Notes: generated by a model not told the origin, from the letters alone. Numbered from the stretch's first letter, positions 39,492 to 50,733 are shown. The stretch is 64,000 nt of DNA from Sphingomonas sp. Leaf21 (GCF_916858675.1 NZ_CAKASM010000005.1:152368-216367); one strand, 5' to 3'. Numbers and translations are program-made.

Positions 39492-39977
39492 TTAACGGTA
39501 CGGCGCATCGGCGGCAAGGTTCGCCGCGATCGCGCTTTCCCAGCGGTCACCGTTATCGAGCAACTTCGACTTGTCGTAGATCAGCTCTTCGCGGGTCTCG
39601 GTCGAAAATTCGAAGTTCGGACCCTCGACGATGGCATCCACGGGGCAGGCCTCCTGGCACAGCCCGCAATAGATGCACTTGGTCATGTCGATGTCGTAGC
39701 GCGTCGTGCGGCGGCTGCCGTCGTCGCGGGGCTCCGCCTCGATCGTGATCGCCTGGGCGGGGCAGATCGCCTCGCACAGCTTGCACGCGATGCACCGCTC
39801 CTCACCATTGGGATAGCGACGCAGTGCGTGCTCGCCCCGGAAACGCGGAGAAATGGGGTTCTTCTCGAACGGATAGTTGATCGTCGCCTTCGGCTTGAAG
39901 AAGTAGCGAAGGGTCAGCGCGTGCCCCTTCACGAACTCCCACAGCGTAAAAGCCTTGACGTACTGAGCGACGCTCAT
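39492..39977 (-). CDS. nuoI: NADH-quinone oxidoreductase subunit I
   Basis: NuoI carries two [4Fe-4S] clusters (N6a, N6b) that pass electrons toward the quinone. The 161-residue protein has both cysteine motifs, [12 protein letters not shown] and [12 protein letters not shown], after an amphipathic N-terminus. The ATG at 39977 overlaps the nuoH stop by 4 bases; longer open frames upstream are within nuoH. Confidence 0.96.
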   Translation of the reverse strand: MSVAQYVKAFTLWEFVKGHALTLRYFFKPKATINYPFEKNPISPRFRGEHALRRYPNGEERCIACKLCEAICPAQAITIEAEPRDDGSRRTTRYDIDMTKCIYCGLCQEACPVDAIVEGPNFEFSTETREELIYDKSKLLDNGDRWESAIAANLAADAPYR

Positions 39978-41029
39978 GCCGGAACTCCCACGCGCGCATA
40001 CATCAGCACGCCAGACACCAAGAATACCCAGAACAGCGACACCGGCAGGAACACCTTCCAGCCCAGCCGCATGAGCTGGTCGTAGCGGTAGCGCGGCACG
40101 GTCGCCTTCACCCAGGAAAAGACGAAGAAGAAGAAGCACATCTTCAACAGCAGCCAGACGATGCCCGGCACGACGTACAGCGGCGCCCAGTTGATCGGAG
40201 GCAGATAGCCGCCCCAGAACAGGATCGCGTTCAGCGCGCACATCAGGATGACGTTGGCATACTCGCCCAGCCAGAACAGCGCGAACGACATCGAGCTGTA
40301 TTCGGTCTGGTAGCCCGCGACGAGCTCCGATTCCGCCTCGGTCAGGTCGAACGGCGCGCGCTGCGTCTCGGCCAGTGCCGAGATGAAGAACATGATCGCC
40401 ATCGGGAACAGCAGCGGATTCAGGAAGAAGCCGTTCACGCCCGTGTTCAGCACGCTCTTCTGCGCCTCGACGATGTTCGTCAGGTTGAAGCTGCCCGACC
40501 ACATCACGACCGAGATCAGGATGAAACCGATCGCGACTTCATAGGACACCATCTGCGCGGCGGCACGAAGCGCCGAGTAGAAGGGGTATTTCGAGTTCGA
40601 CGCCCAGCCCGACAGGATCACGCCGTAGACGCCCAGCGACGATGCCGCGAGGACATAGAGCAGGCCGACATTGATATCCGCGACGACCACGCCCGACTGG
40701 AACGGCACCACCGCCCAGACGATCAGCGCGACCGTGAAGGTGATGATCGGCGCCAGCAGGAACAGCCCGCGATTGGCGGCGGCCGGAACGATGGTTTCCT
40801 GAAGAAAGACCTTCAGACCGTCGGCGAAGGACTGGAGCAAACCGAAGGGACCGACCACGTTCGGGCCACGGCGCAGCGCCATCGCCGCCCAGATCTTGCG
40901 GTCGACATAGATGACCATCGCGACCGCCAGCATCAGCGGCAGCGCGATCGCCAGGATCCCGACCAGCGTCGCGATCGTCCAGGCCCAGCCATAAGGAAGG
41001 CCGAGCGTCGTGTTGAAAAACGCGGTCAC
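39974..41029 (-). CDS. nuoH: NADH-quinone oxidoreductase subunit H
   Basis: NuoH joins the peripheral and membrane arms and forms part of the quinone cavity. The 351-residue protein has eight helices, [17 protein letters not shown] near the N-terminus and the conserved [19 protein letters not shown] loop. It starts with GTG overlapping the nuoG stop. Confidence 0.96.
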   Translation of the reverse strand: MTAFFNTTLGLPYGWAWTIATLVGILAIALPLMLAVAMVIYVDRKIWAAMALRRGPNVVGPFGLLQSFADGLKVFLQETIVPAAANRGLFLLAPIITFTVALIVWAVVPFQSGVVVADINVGLLYVLAASSLGVYGVILSGWASNSKYPFYSALRAAAQMVSYEVAIGFILISVVMWSGSFNLTNIVEAQKSVLNTGVNGFFLNPLLFPMAIMFFISALAETQRAPFDLTEAESELVAGYQTEYSSMSFALFWLGEYANVILMCALNAILFWGGYLPPINWAPLYVVPGIVWLLLKMCFFFFVFSWVKATVPRYRYDQLMRLGWKVFLPVSLFWVFLVSGVLMYARVGVPA

Positions 41030-43044
41030 TCCGCTGCCTCCGCATAGCTCTCACCATGGACCAGTTCGGCCGAGCAGCGCTGCATCGTCGGGCTGGCGCG
41101 GCAGATCGCGTTGGTGAGGTAGAAGTCCTTGATCGGATACCCTTCCATCGTGCCCGACGCGGTCGCGTTCAGCGACGGCGCGGCCCAGTCGAAGGTCACC
41201 AGGCCGACCTGGCCCAGCGCAGGGACCTCGGCCGCCATCGCGGCGCGCAGGTCTTCCAGCGTATCGAACGGCAGCGTCTGGCCCAACACCTCGGACAAGG
41301 CGCGGAAGATCGTCCAGTCGTCGCGCGCGTCGCCCGGTGCGAACACCGCACGGTCGCCGCGCTGCACCCGGCCTTCGAGGTTGACCCAGGTGCCCGACTT
41401 CTCGGCATAGGTCGCGCCCGGCAGGATGACATCGGCGTGATGCGCACCCTTGTCGCCATGATGGCCGACGAACACCTTGAAGCTGCTACCGAACTTGGCG
41501 AAGTCCACCTCGTCGGCGCCCAGGAAGAAGGCCAGCTTCGGCGCGGTCGCAACCACGTCCGCGATGCCGCCCCTCTGCGCATAACCGAGCATCAGGCCGC
41601 CCATGCGCGACGCCGCCATGTGCACGACGTTATAGCCGTTCCAGGCCGAGCCGTCTTCGAGCGTCCGCACCAGATTGAACTGGTCGACCAGCTTGAGGCT
41701 CGCGCCGTGTGCACCCTTCAACGCACCGCCACCGACGATCACCATCGGACGCGCGGCCTTGCCGAACAGCTCGGTCACCGCCTCGGGCAGGCTGCCCAGC
41801 ACCGACAGGTCGGCGCCCAGCCACTCGACCTTGTAGGTCAGGTCGGTTTCGGGGCCGATCGCGAAGACCTTGGCGCCCTTCTTGATCGCCTTGCGGATAC
41901 GGGTGTTCACCAGCGGCGCTTCCCAGCGCAGGTTGGTGCCGATCAGCAGGATCGCATCGGCCTTCTCCACGCCCGCGATGGTCGTATTGAAGTTGACCGC
42001 CGCCAGGCTCGACGTGTCGTAATCCATGCCGGTCTGACGACCTTCGAGCAGGGTCGAGCCCATCCTGGCGAGCAGCGCCTTGGCGGCGAACATGGTCTCG
42101 CAATCGACCAGGTCGCCTGCGATCGCGGCGACGCTCGAACCGGCGTTCACGTCACGGATCGCGGCGAACGCCTCGTCCCAGGTGGCGGGCACCAGCTTGC
42201 CGTCGCGGCGGATGAACGGACGGTCGAGACGACGACGGACCAGGCCGTCGATCGCATGACGCGTCTTGTCGCTCGCCCACTCCTCGTTCACCTCGTCGTT
42301 GATGCGCGGCACGCAGCGCAGCACCTGACGACCACGGCTGTCGAGGCGGATATTGGTGCCGACCGCGTCCATCACGTCGATGGCGAGCGTCTTCTTCAGC
42401 TCCCAGGGACGCGCCTCGAACGCATAGGGCTTGGACGTCAGCGCGCCCACCGGGCACAGGTCGACGACATTGCCCGACAGCTCGCTCGACACGGCCTGTT
42501 CGAGGTAGGACGTGATCTGCATGTTCTCGCCGCGATAGATCGCGCCGATCTCCTCCACGCCCGCGACCTCTTCGGCGAAGCGGACGCAGCGGGTGCACTG
42601 GATGCAGCGGGTCATGACCGTCTTGACGATCGGACCCATATATTTCTCGGTGACGGCCCGCTTGTTCTCGTCATAGCGGCTATGGCCCTTGCCATAGGCC
42701 ATGGACTGGTCCTGCAAGTCGCACTCGCCGCCCTGATCGCAGATCGGGCAGTCCAGCGGGTGGTTGATGAGCAGGAATTCCATCACGCCTTCGCGCGCGG
42801 CCTTCACCATCGGGGTGGTGGTGAAGATTTCCTGATTGTCCGCCGCCGGAAGCGCGCAGGACGCCTGCGGCTTGGGGGGCCCAGGCTTCACCTCGACCAG
42901 GCACATGCGGCAATTGCCCGCGATGGACAGCCGCTCATGATAGCAGAAGCGCGGGATTTCCTTGCCCGCCAGCTCACAGGCCTGGAGCACGGTGGCGCCC
43001 TGCGGCACCTCGATCTCGACGCCGTCGACTTTGACCTTAGGCAT
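41026..43044 (-). CDS. nuoG: NADH-quinone oxidoreductase subunit G
   Basis: NuoG holds several iron-sulfur clusters in the peripheral arm. The 672-residue protein begins with a [2Fe-2S] domain ([19 protein letters not shown]), followed by [18 protein letters not shown] and [10 protein letters not shown] cluster motifs and a molybdopterin-oxidoreductase-like domain without a functional cofactor. The ATG at 43044 fits the conserved N-terminus MPKVKVDG and overlaps the nuoF stop by one base. Confidence 0.96.
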   Translation of the reverse strand: MPKVKVDGVEIEVPQGATVLQACELAGKEIPRFCYHERLSIAGNCRMCLVEVKPGPPKPQASCALPAADNQEIFTTTPMVKAAREGVMEFLLINHPLDCPICDQGGECDLQDQSMAYGKGHSRYDENKRAVTEKYMGPIVKTVMTRCIQCTRCVRFAEEVAGVEEIGAIYRGENMQITSYLEQAVSSELSGNVVDLCPVGALTSKPYAFEARPWELKKTLAIDVMDAVGTNIRLDSRGRQVLRCVPRINDEVNEEWASDKTRHAIDGLVRRRLDRPFIRRDGKLVPATWDEAFAAIRDVNAGSSVAAIAGDLVDCETMFAAKALLARMGSTLLEGRQTGMDYDTSSLAAVNFNTTIAGVEKADAILLIGTNLRWEAPLVNTRIRKAIKKGAKVFAIGPETDLTYKVEWLGADLSVLGSLPEAVTELFGKAARPMVIVGGGALKGAHGASLKLVDQFNLVRTLEDGSAWNGYNVVHMAASRMGGLMLGYAQRGGIADVVATAPKLAFFLGADEVDFAKFGSSFKVFVGHHGDKGAHHADVILPGATYAEKSGTWVNLEGRVQRGDRAVFAPGDARDDWTIFRALSEVLGQTLPFDTLEDLRAAMAAEVPALGQVGLVTFDWAAPSLNATASGTMEGYPIKDFYLTNAICRASPTMQRCSAELVHGESYAEAAE

Positions 43045-44354
43045 TATTCGGCAGCTTCCATCATCGGGGCGTTGCCGCCCGTCTCGCCTTTGCGTTCGCG
43101 GATCCGGCGTTCCATCTCCGGGCGGAAGTGGCGGATCAGGCCCTGGATCGGCCAGGCCGCCGCGTCGCCGAGCGCGCAGATGGTGTGGCCTTCGACCTGC
43201 TTCGTCACCTGGAACAGCGTGTCGATCTCGGACACGTCGGCATCGCCGGTGCGCATCCGCTCCATGACGCGCCACATCCAGCCGGTGCCCTCACGGCACG
43301 GCGTGCACTGGCCGCAGCTCTCATGCTTGTAGAAGTACGACAGGCGGCTGATCGCGCGGACGATGTCGGTCGACTTGTCCATGACGATCACGGCCGCCGT
43401 GCCGAGGCCCGATCCGACCGCCTTCAAGCCGTCGAAGTCCATCGGCGCGTCCATGATCTCGGCGGCGGGCACCAGCGGCACCGACGACCCGCCCGGGATC
43501 ACCGCGAGCAGATTGTCCCAGCCGCCACGGATACCGCCGCAATGCTTCTCGATCAGCTCGCGGAAGCTGATCGACATGCTTTCCTCGACCACGCAGGGGC
43601 GATCGACATGGCCGGAAATCTGGAAGAGCTTGGTGCCCTTGTTGTTCTCACGCCCGAAGGAGGAGAACCACTCGGCCCCGCGACGCAGGATCGTCGGCGC
43701 GACCGCGATCGACTCGACATTGTTGACCGTGGTCGGGCAGCCATAAAGGCCCGCACCCGCCGGGAAAGGCGGCTTGAGGCGCGGCTGGCCCTTCTTGCCC
43801 TCCAGGCTTTCGATCATCGCGGTTTCTTCGCCGCAGATATAGGCGCCGGCACCGCGATGGACGAACACGTCGAAATCGTAACCCGAGCCGCAGGCATTCT
43901 TGCCCAGGAAGCCCCGGTCATAGGCCTCGGCGACCGCCGCGAACAGCGTCTCGGCCTCGCGGATATATTCGCCGCGAATATAGATGTACGCCGCGCGCGC
44001 GCGCATCGCGAAGCCCGCGACCAGCGCGCCCTCGATCAGCTTGTGCGGATCGTGGCGGATGATCTCGCGGTCCTTGCAACTGCCCGGCTCGGACTCGTCG
44101 GCGTTGATGACCAGGAAGCTCGGCCGGTCGGGGCGCGGTTCCTTGGGCATGAAGCTCCACTTCATGCCGGTCGGGAAGCCAGCCCCGCCGCGCCCGCGCA
44201 GACCCGACGCCTTGATGACGTCGATGATCTTGTCCTGGCCCAGCTCCAGCAGCGCCTTGGTATTGTCCCAATCGCCGCGCTTCATCGCCGCGTCGACGTT
44301 CCACGGCTGATAGCCGTAGAGATTGGTGAAAATGCGGTCCTTGTCAGCGAGCAT
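43044..44354 (-). CDS. nuoF: NADH-quinone oxidoreductase subunit F
   Basis: NuoF binds NADH and FMN and holds cluster N3. The 436-residue protein shows [13 protein letters not shown] (NADH/FMN binding), [12 protein letters not shown] and the cluster motif [14 protein letters not shown] chose the ATG at 44354, one-base overlap with nuoE; four extra residues upstream are possible. Confidence 0.96.
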   Translation of the reverse strand: MLADKDRIFTNLYGYQPWNVDAAMKRGDWDNTKALLELGQDKIIDVIKASGLRGRGGAGFPTGMKWSFMPKEPRPDRPSFLVINADESEPGSCKDREIIRHDPHKLIEGALVAGFAMRARAAYIYIRGEYIREAETLFAAVAEAYDRGFLGKNACGSGYDFDVFVHRGAGAYICGEETAMIESLEGKKGQPRLKPPFPAGAGLYGCPTTVNNVESIAVAPTILRRGAEWFSSFGRENNKGTKLFQISGHVDRPCVVEESMSISFRELIEKHCGGIRGGWDNLLAVIPGGSSVPLVPAAEIMDAPMDFDGLKAVGSGLGTAAVIVMDKSTDIVRAISRLSYFYKHESCGQCTPCREGTGWMWRVMERMRTGDADVSEIDTLFQVTKQVEGHTICALGDAAAWPIQGLIRHFRPEMERRIRERKGETGGNAPMMEAAE

Positions 44355-45028
44355 TATGCGCCCCACTCCCCGCGATAGTCGTGATTATCGCCGACCATGG
44401 CGGTCAGCGTGGTCGGACCGCCGATCGGCTCGACCGTGTGGCGACCCGGCTCCTGCGTGCCGGTCTTGGGATGCTCGCCCTTGGCAAGCGCCTCCAGGAT
44501 GACGACCGTGCGGTCGTAGTCCAGATCCTCGTAATTGTCGTCGTTGATCTGGACCATCGGTGCCGAGGCGCAATTGCCCATGCACTCGACCTCGGTCAGC
44601 GTGAACATGCCGTCGGGCGTCGTCTTGCCCTTGATCAGGCCCTTGTTCTTGCACGCCGCCAGCACGTCGTCCGACCCGCGCAACATGCACGGCGTCGTGC
44701 CGCACACCTGCACATGATAGCGGCCGACCGGCGCCAGGTTGAACATCGTGTAGAAGGTCGCGACCTCGTAGATGCGCATATACGCCACGCCGAGCTGGCG
44801 CGCGACGAACTCGATCACCGGGACCGGCAGCCAGCCTTGCGTCTGCGTCTCAGCACCGACCTGACGCTGGGCCAGGTCGAGGAACGGGATCGAGCAGGAC
44901 TGTTCGCGCCCCTTGGGATAGCGCGCGAGGATCTCGTTCGCCTTCTTCTGGTTCTCGTCGGTCCAGGAAAAATTGCCCCAGCGGGCGCGGACTTCGGCCT
45001 CGTCGGGGATGTTGGGTGCGTCAGCCAT
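44354..45028 (-). CDS. nuoE: NADH-quinone oxidoreductase subunit E
   Basis: NuoE is the thioredoxin-like [2Fe-2S] subunit (cluster N1a) next to NuoF. The 224-residue protein has the four cluster cysteines in [11 protein letters not shown] and [13 protein letters not shown]-terminal tail of about 50 residues, common in alphaproteobacteria, follows. Confidence 0.95.
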   Translation of the reverse strand: MADAPNIPDEAEVRARWGNFSWTDENQKKANEILARYPKGREQSCSIPFLDLAQRQVGAETQTQGWLPVPVIEFVARQLGVAYMRIYEVATFYTMFNLAPVGRYHVQVCGTTPCMLRGSDDVLAACKNKGLIKGKTTPDGMFTLTEVECMGNCASAPMVQINDDNYEDLDYDRTVVILEALAKGEHPKTGTQEPGRHTVEPIGGPTTLTAMVGDNHDYRGEWGA

Positions 45029-46263
45029 TAGCGGTCACATTCACCAAAAACGATATCCATCGCGCCCAGGATCGCGGTCGTGTCGGCCAGCATATGCCCC
45101 TTGGACATGAATTCCATGGCCTGGAGATGGCTGAACGCGGTCGGGCGGATCTTGCAGCGATAGGGTTTGTTCGATCCGTCGGAGACGAGGAACACGCCGA
45201 ACTCGCCCTTGGGGCTTTCGGTCGCGACATACACCTCACCGGCGGGGACGTGATACCCTTCGGTATAGAGCTTGAAGTGGTGGATCAGCGCTTCCATCGA
45301 GCGCTTCATCTCGGCGCGCTTGGGCGGCGTGACCTTGCGGTCGGTGGCCATCACCGGACCTTCGGGCATCTGCGCCAGGCACTGCTTCATGATCCGGGCC
45401 GACTGGCGCACTTCCTCGACGCGCACCATGAACCGGTCATAGCAGTCGCCGCTGGTGCCCACCGGCACGTCGAAGTCCACCTTGTCATAGGCGTCATAGG
45501 GCTGCGACTTGCGCAGATCCCATGGAATGCCCGAGCCGCGGATCATCGGGCCGGAGAAGCCCCACTTGATCGCGTCCTCGCGGTTCACCACCGCGATATC
45601 GACATTGCGCTGCTTGAAGATGCGGTTGTTGGCCACCAGGCCGATCGCATCCTCGAACAGCTGCGGCAGACGCGTATCGAGCCAGTCGGCGATATCGGTC
45701 AGCAGCTTGAGCGGCACGTCCTGATGGACGCCGCCGACGCGGAAATAATTCGCGTGCATGCGCGCGCCCGAGGCCCGCTCATAGAAGTTCATGCAGTCTT
45801 CGCGGATCTCGAACATCCACAGGTTCGGCGTCATCGCGCCGACGTCCATGACGTGGCTGCCCAGATTGAGCATGTGGTTCGAGATGCGCGTCAGCTCGGC
45901 GAAGAACATCCGCAGATATTGCGCGCGAAGCGGCACTTCGAGGTCGAGCAACTTCTCGACCGCCAGCACATAGCTATGCTCCATGCACATCGGCGAGCAG
46001 TAATCGAGGCGATCGAAATACGGCAGCGCCTGCGAATAGGTCTTGTACTCGATCAGCTTCTCGGTGCCGCGATGGAGCAGGCCGACATGCGGATCGACCC
46101 GCTCGACGATCTCGCCGTCCAGCTCCATGACGAGGCGAAGCACCCCGTGCGCCGCCGGATGCTGCGGGCCGAAGTTGATCGTATAGTTCTGGATCGACAC
46201 GTCGCCCGTGGTCGGGTCGGCCGCGTCCGTCTTGTGGAGCAGTTCGTCGACATAGTCGCTCAC
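45028..46263 (-). CDS. nuoD: NADH-quinone oxidoreductase subunit D
   Basis: NuoD forms most of the quinone-binding site and resembles hydrogenase large subunits. The 411-residue protein contains [34 protein letters not shown] and the C-terminal DIVFGECDR. The start is GTG at 46263, overlapping the nuoC stop by 4 bases; nuoC and nuoD are separate genes, not fused. Confidence 0.96.
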   Translation of the reverse strand: MSDYVDELLHKTDAADPTTGDVSIQNYTINFGPQHPAAHGVLRLVMELDGEIVERVDPHVGLLHRGTEKLIEYKTYSQALPYFDRLDYCSPMCMEHSYVLAVEKLLDLEVPLRAQYLRMFFAELTRISNHMLNLGSHVMDVGAMTPNLWMFEIREDCMNFYERASGARMHANYFRVGGVHQDVPLKLLTDIADWLDTRLPQLFEDAIGLVANNRIFKQRNVDIAVVNREDAIKWGFSGPMIRGSGIPWDLRKSQPYDAYDKVDFDVPVGTSGDCYDRFMVRVEEVRQSARIMKQCLAQMPEGPVMATDRKVTPPKRAEMKRSMEALIHHFKLYTEGYHVPAGEVYVATESPKGEFGVFLVSDGSNKPYRCKIRPTAFSHLQAMEFMSKGHMLADTTAILGAMDIVFGECDR

Positions 46264-47096
46264 TGGTTCTGTCCTCCGCCCTTGCCCGGCACGACGTCCG
46301 GATTCTTGGGCTTGTCCTCGGCCTTGTTGCCCGGATGCGGCTCGCCCGCGCCCGTCTGCTTGGGGCTCTCGGTGGTCTTGCTCTCGGGCGCGTCGGCGGC
46401 GACGGTCTTGTCGGGGGCAGCGCCCGCCTTCTTCACCGCATCCGCGCTGGCCGGGCTCTGCGCGCCCTTGCCTTCGCCCTGCGTGCCCTTCTCGTCGCCC
46501 GGAAGCACATACTCGGCGCCTTCCCACGGGCTCTGGAAGTCGAAATTGCGGAAGTCCTGCGCCAGCTTCACCGGCTCATAGACGACGCGCTTCTCTTCTT
46601 CCGAATAGCGCAGCTCGGTATAGCCGGTCAGCGGGAAGTCCTTGCGCAGCGGATGCCCACGGAAACCGTAATCGGTCAGGATGCGACGCAGGTCGCTATT
46701 GCCCGAGAACAGCACGCCGTACAGGTCATAGACCTCACGCTCGAGCCAGCCGGCGACCGGCCACAGCCCGGTCACCGACGGCACCGGCTTGTCCTCATCG
46801 GTGCAGACATGGACATGCAGGCGGTGATTGCGGGTCAGCGAGAGGAGGCAATAGACCACCTCGAAACGCTCGTCGCGCTCGGGATAGTCGACGCCCGCAA
46901 TCTCCATGAGCTGCTGATATTCCAGCCCCTTGGTATCGCGCAGCGCGATCATCGCGGGCACGAGGTTCGCGCGATCGACGATCAGCGCGATCTCACCCAC
47001 ATGCTCGCGCGCATCGACCAGCCAGGGGCCGAGCGCGGCGCGGGCCGCATCGATCACGCCATCGTTGGCGGCGAAACGGGGAGCAGGCGCCCTCAC
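46260..47096 (-). CDS. nuoC: NADH-quinone oxidoreductase subunit C with an extended tail
   Basis: NuoC is a cluster-free subunit of the peripheral arm. Residues 1-200 contain the family core, including [28 protein letters not shown] split over positions 118-145, and [12 protein letters not shown]. Residues 201-278 are a low-complexity tail rich in Lys, Ala, Pro, Gly and acidic residues, so the protein is longer than a usual ~200-residue NuoC. The start is GTG, overlapping nuoB by 4 bases. Confidence 0.94.
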   Translation of the reverse strand: MRAPAPRFAANDGVIDAARAALGPWLVDAREHVGEIALIVDRANLVPAMIALRDTKGLEYQQLMEIAGVDYPERDERFEVVYCLLSLTRNHRLHVHVCTDEDKPVPSVTGLWPVAGWLEREVYDLYGVLFSGNSDLRRILTDYGFRGHPLRKDFPLTGYTELRYSEEEKRVVYEPVKLAQDFRNFDFQSPWEGAEYVLPGDEKGTQGEGKGAQSPASADAVKKAGAAPDKTVAADAPESKTTESPKQTGAGEPHPGNKAEDKPKNPDVVPGKGGGQNQ

Positions 47097-47677
47097 CGTT
47101 CGATGCTCCCGGCGCGGCGGATCTTCCGCTGCAACTGCATCACGCCGTACAGCAGCGCCTCGGCGGTCGGAGGACAGCCGGGGACATAGATGTCCACGGG
47201 CACGATCCGGTCACAGCCGCGCACCACCGAATAGCTGTAATGATAATAGCCGCCGCCATTGGCGCAGCTACCCATCGAAATGACGTATTTCGGGTTCGAC
47301 ATCTGGTCGTATACACGACGCAGCGCCGGGGCCATCTTGTTGCACAGCGTGCCCGCGACGATCATCACGTCCGACTGGCGCGGCGACGCGCGCGGCGCGG
47401 CGCCGAAGCGTTCCATGTCGTAACGCGGCATGTTGACGTGGATCATCTCCACCGCACAGCACGCCAGACCGAAGGTCATCCACCAGAGCGAGCCGGTGCG
47501 CGCCCACTGGAACAGCTCCTCGGTCGAGGTGACGAGGAAGCCCTTGTCGGTCAGTTCGCCATTGAGGCCGTCGAAAAAGCCCTGATCGGGCTGGACGAGG
47601 GCCTGGCCGTCATGGACGGGTCCGCCATGCGCCTGCGGCTTGAACTCGACCGGACCGGAGTGAAGATTTACTCCCAA
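47093..47677 (-). CDS. nuoB: NADH-quinone oxidoreductase subunit B
   Basis: NuoB carries cluster N2, the last electron donor to quinone. The 194-residue protein has [20 protein letters not shown] and [13 protein letters not shown], which give the four cluster cysteines. No ATG or GTG exists between the upstream frame and the conserved [14 protein letters not shown] block. The best start is TTG at 47677, with AAGGGAG before it and a 10-base overlap with nuoA. Confidence 0.94.
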   Translation of the reverse strand: MGVNLHSGPVEFKPQAHGGPVHDGQALVQPDQGFFDGLNGELTDKGFLVTSTEELFQWARTGSLWWMTFGLACCAVEMIHVNMPRYDMERFGAAPRASPRQSDVMIVAGTLCNKMAPALRRVYDQMSNPKYVISMGSCANGGGYYHYSYSVVRGCDRIVPVDIYVPGCPPTAEALLYGVMQLQRKIRRAGSIER

Positions 47678-48042
47678 TCCAATGCTCCCTTCTTCCACGC
47701 ATAGACGAGCCCGAGCGCGAGCTCGCCGATGAAGATCATCATCGAAAACCAGGCGGTCCAGCCGAGGCTGAAGACACTGACCGCCCAGGGGTACAGAAAC
47801 GCCGCTTCCAGATCGAAGATGATGAACAGGATCGCGACGAGGTAGAAACGCACGTCGAACTGGCTGCGCGGGTCTTCGAACGCGGGGAAGCCGCATTCAT
47901 ATTCGGACAGCTTCTGCTCGTTGGGCTGATGCGCACCGGTGAGGCGCGCGACGAGCATCGGCAGAAACACAAAGGCCGTCGACAGTGCCAGGGCAACGCC
48001 CAGGAACAGGAGGATCGGCAGATATTGCGACAGATCGACCAA
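47668..48042 (-). CDS. nuoA: NADH-quinone oxidoreductase subunit A
   Basis: A 124-residue, three-helix membrane subunit next to the quinone site. The conserved loop with the redox-sensitive Cys is [21 protein letters not shown]. It is the first gene of the operon; the start appears to be TTG at 48042 with a weak GAGAG-like ribosome-binding site. Confidence 0.94.
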   Translation of the reverse strand: MVDLSQYLPILLFLGVALALSTAFVFLPMLVARLTGAHQPNEQKLSEYECGFPAFEDPRSQFDVRFYLVAILFIIFDLEAAFLYPWAVSVFSLGWTAWFSMMIFIGELALGLVYAWKKGALDWE

Positions 48043-48117
48043 GTTTTTCTCTCGCAGCTGCGGGACTGGATGCGGATGGCTTTAGGCCGATGGGTCGGCC
48101 GGAGCAAGCCAGCGGAG

Positions 48118-48175
48118 GCATGAGAATGAATCGCAACTTAACGGTGTCATTCGCACCGGTCCGCACAAAATTATA
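48118..48175 (-). promoter_or_regulatory. Candidate nuo promoter and Fur-like box
   Basis: Reading toward nuoA, a perfect TATAAT lies at 48175-48170, with a poor -35 (TTGCGC at an over-long 19-base spacing). It would give an untranslated leader of about 120 bases. Within that leader, at 48136-48118, is a 19-mer (TTGCGATTCATTCTCATGC) resembling alphaproteobacterial Fur-type iron boxes. Both are motif matches only. Confidence 0.35.
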
Positions 48176-48194
48176 TGGGAATTCCATGGGTTGC

Positions 48195-48219
48195 GCGCAA
48201 GGAGCGAGGCTCCCTGCGC
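48195..48219 (-). terminator. Hairpin after the inositol-monophosphatase gene
   Basis: A 10-bp stem (GCGCAAGGAG with CTCCCTGCGC, one G-T pair) and a 5-base loop lie 20 bases beyond the stop of the minus-strand gene. There is no T-run, so termination is probable but not certain. Confidence 0.5.
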
Positions 48220-48238
48220 GGAAATTCCCGAAATTGCC

Positions 48239-49051
48239 CTATCGCAGGGCGTTCGCCAGCAGCTTGTGAAGCTTGGAATGGAGCCCCTCGTTGGCGGCGA
48301 GATATTCGCCGCGTTCGAGCGACTTGTCCGAGCCCCGGAAATCGCTCACGAAACCGCCCGCTTCTCGCACCAGCAGCATACCCGCCGCGGCGTCCCAGGG
48401 CTTGAGCCCCGACTCCCAGAAACCGTCGTAGCGACCGGCGGCGACCCAGGCGAGGTCGAGCGCGGCGGAGCCGAAGCGCCGGATACCGGCGACCTGCGGC
48501 GCGATCGCACCAAAAATACGGCTCCACTGAACGAAATCGCCATGCCCCAGGAACGGGATGCCGGTCGAGATCAACGCTTCGGACAGATCGCGGCGCGACG
48601 AGACGCGCAGGCGACCGTCCTGCAACCATGCGCCACGGCCCTTCTCGGCCCAGAAGCTCTCATCGGTCAGCGGCTGGTAGATCAGGCCGGTGGTCACCTC
48701 GCGCTTGCCGCTGGGCAATTGCTCCTCGACCGCGATCGAGATGGCGAAGTGCGGGATGCCATGCAGGAAGTTCGAGGTGCCGTCGAGCGGATCGATGATG
48801 AAGCGCGGCTTGGACGGATCGCCTTTGACCTCCCCGCCCTCCTCCATCAGGAAGTTCCAGTCGGGGCGGGCCTTCTTCAATTCCTCGAAGACGGTCTCCT
48901 CGGCCCGCTTGTCCGCCATCGACACGAAGTCGGCGGGGCCCTTGCGGCTGACCTGGAGGTGCTGAACCTCGTTGAAGTCGCGGCGGAGACGCGGGGCGGC
49001 CTTGCGCGCGGCGCGTTCCATGATGGTGAGAAGCCCGGAGTGCGAGGCCAT
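48239..49051 (-). CDS. suhB: Inositol monophosphatase family protein
   Basis: A 270-residue Mg2+-dependent phosphatase fold. Metal-binding motifs are present: EEGG (about residue 71), IIDPLDGTSNFLHGIPHFA and the C-terminal LKPWDAAAGMLLVREAGG. Substrates could be myo-inositol phosphate or other sugar phosphates; in E. coli SuhB also helps rRNA antitermination. The symbol follows the closest common name and is not proof of that role. AAAGGA precedes the ATG. Confidence 0.87.
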   Translation of the reverse strand: MASHSGLLTIMERAARKAAPRLRRDFNEVQHLQVSRKGPADFVSMADKRAEETVFEELKKARPDWNFLMEEGGEVKGDPSKPRFIIDPLDGTSNFLHGIPHFAISIAVEEQLPSGKREVTTGLIYQPLTDESFWAEKGRGAWLQDGRLRVSSRRDLSEALISTGIPFLGHGDFVQWSRIFGAIAPQVAGIRRFGSAALDLAWVAAGRYDGFWESGLKPWDAAAGMLLVREAGGFVSDFRGSDKSLERGEYLAANEGLHSKLHKLLANALR

Positions 49052-49098
49052 GATCGTCCTTTCGATCGCGCCGCTGCCATTCCAGGGCGCTGTAATTG

Positions 49099-49124
49099 AA
49101 AAGGCCCGCCGCGAACGACGGGCC
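49099..49124 (-). terminator. Rho-independent terminator after efp
   Basis: On the minus strand GGCCCGTCG pairs with CGGCGGGCC (one G-T pair) around a TTCG tetraloop and is followed by TTTT. It lies 55 bases after the efp stop. Confidence 0.88.
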
Positions 49125-49179
49125 GGAACGGCGGATGACGATGTCGCGCTGGTCCGCGCCGGTCATCCGCCGATACCGA

Positions 49180-49743
49180 TTAGTCCGCGCGGCGGACGTA
49201 GGTCTGTTCGTACACGTCGACGACGATGCGCACGCCGCTTGCGATGTGCGGCGGCACCATCACGCGGACGCCATTGTCGAGGATCGCGGGCTTGTACGAG
49301 GACGAGGCGGTCTGCCCCTTCACCACGGCGTCGGCCTCGACGATGGTGGCCTCGATCGTGTCGGGAAGCTGGACCGAGATCGGACGCTCCTCGTGCAGTT
49401 CCATCACCACGTCCATGCCGTCCTGCAGGAAGGCCGCGGCATCGCCGAGCAGGTCGCGCGGCAGCGTGATCTGCTCATAGGTTTCCTTGTCCATGAAGGT
49501 CAGGTCGTCACCCTCGGCGAACAGGAACTGGAAGTCCTTGGTATCCAGGCGGACGCGCTCGACCGTCTCGGCGGAGCGGAAGCGGACGTTGGTCTTGCGG
49601 CCGTCGATGAGGTTCTTCATCTCGACCTGCATGTACGCACCGCCCTTGCCGGGCTGGGTGTGCTGAATCTTCACGGCGCGCCAGATGCCGCCTTCATACT
49701 CGATGATGTTGCCGGGACGAATGTCCACGCCGCTGATCTTCAT
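49180..49743 (-). CDS. efp: Elongation factor P
   Basis: EF-P relieves ribosomes stalled at consecutive prolines. The 187-residue protein has three OB-like domains. The tip loop [10 protein letters not shown] carries the Lys that may be modified (PGKGGA form, as in EpmA-type organisms), and [13 protein letters not shown] closes the C-terminus. It precedes the phosphatase gene in the same direction but has its own terminator. Confidence 0.96.
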   Translation of the reverse strand: MKISGVDIRPGNIIEYEGGIWRAVKIQHTQPGKGGAYMQVEMKNLIDGRKTNVRFRSAETVERVRLDTKDFQFLFAEGDDLTFMDKETYEQITLPRDLLGDAAAFLQDGMDVVMELHEERPISVQLPDTIEATIVEADAVVKGQTASSSYKPAILDNGVRVMVPPHIASGVRIVVDVYEQTYVRRAD

Positions 49744-49816
49744 GGGTCTTCAACCTGCTGGAAAGAGCGAAGGATGCCGGGGCGTAGACGCGGCCCGACG
49801 GTCCGTGGCGCACGCT

Positions 49817-50428
49817 TTAGCTCGAAGCGGTCTTTCCGGCAAGCAGCGGATAGGGATCGACCGGCTCACCCTGCCACCAGCCGTCCCCGGCGCGCATCCA
49901 GCTGACCGCGAAGTGGAGATGGGTGTTCCCCGCGCCCGCATTGCCGGTATCGCCGACATAGCCGACGACCTGCCCCTGCGCGACGCGCTGCCCCTCGGTC
50001 AGGCCAGGCGCATAGCCCTTGAGATGCGCATAATAGAGACTCCAGCGACGATCGAGCGAGCGGATATAGAGGGTGTGACCGCCGCGCGCGCTTTCGAACA
50101 GCTTCTCGACGGTGCCGGGCAGCGCGGCGACGACGGGCGTGCCACCGGCCGCCATCAGGTCGATTCCCTGATGCGTGCGCTGGCCGCCGTCACGCGGATC
50201 GCCCCAGTCGCGGTGGAGCGACGACGCCGGATAGCCCGCGATCGGCAGGACCAGCGCGGTCGCGCCGCCCGTCACCTTGCGCGTTGCCGGCGCCGATGTT
50301 TCGGGCACCACGACCTCGCCACCGCCGAACGACAACATCGACAGGAAACCACCGACCCCGATCACGATCAGCGCCAGCATCACCCAGCCGAAACGCGACA
50401 ACGGCCCCCTGCCCCCGCCTCGACTCAT
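49817..50428 (-). CDS. M23-family peptidoglycan peptidase
   Basis: A 203-residue protein with one N-terminal membrane anchor (about 14-34) and a periplasmic LytM-type domain. Metal ligands are recognisable: His and Asp in RTHQGIDLMA, and the HxH in THLHFAVSWM. It lies on the periplasmic side, where it could trim murein cross-links. It overlaps the small upstream gene by 4 bases. Confidence 0.88.
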   Translation of the reverse strand: MSRGGGRGPLSRFGWVMLALIVIGVGGFLSMLSFGGGEVVVPETSAPATRKVTGGATALVLPIAGYPASSLHRDWGDPRDGGQRTHQGIDLMAAGGTPVVAALPGTVEKLFESARGGHTLYIRSLDRRWSLYYAHLKGYAPGLTEGQRVAQGQVVGYVGDTGNAGAGNTHLHFAVSWMRAGDGWWQGEPVDPYPLLAGKTASS

Positions 50429-50595
50429 TCGGGTGAGACTTTACGATCGGACGGATGCGCGGCCGTCACCGCCCGCGGGTCGTGGGCGATGGTTCCGGAT
50501 TCCGGCTCCTGCGCCGGGGCTGGCGACGGGTGGGTCGTCACCGCCACCAAAGCCATGGCCACCCCCGTTCCCAGGGCGATCGCCAATCTCTTCAC
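50425..50595 (-). CDS. Small exported peptide coupled to the M23 gene
   Basis: A 56-residue frame starting with GTG at 50595, 8 bases after GAGGGA. Residues 1-29 form a signal peptide ending in PAPAQ. The rest is a short hydrophilic segment with HDPRAV and ending SPE. It overlaps the M23 peptidase start by 4 bases (ATGA), so it may be coupled or partner to it. I do not recognise a family. Confidence 0.5.
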   Translation of the reverse strand: MKRLAIALGTGVAMALVAVTTHPSPAPAQEPESGTIAHDPRAVTAAHPSDRKVSPE

Positions 50596-50733
50596 GCGTC
50601 GCTCCCTCGATGCCCTTCTCAATCTGGTTGATTAACGCGGGCAGGCGCGCTTGTTTCCGGAGCGGAACGGATTGGCGTTCGTGGGTGCCATCGTCTTCCC
50701 CCTCTCCGGGACACGCGAGCGGGGGCAACAACC

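Noticed and set aside
41056..43332. A plus-strand open frame of 758 codons antisense to nuoG
   Set aside because: It mirrors nuoG codons with no ribosome-binding site or recognisable domain.
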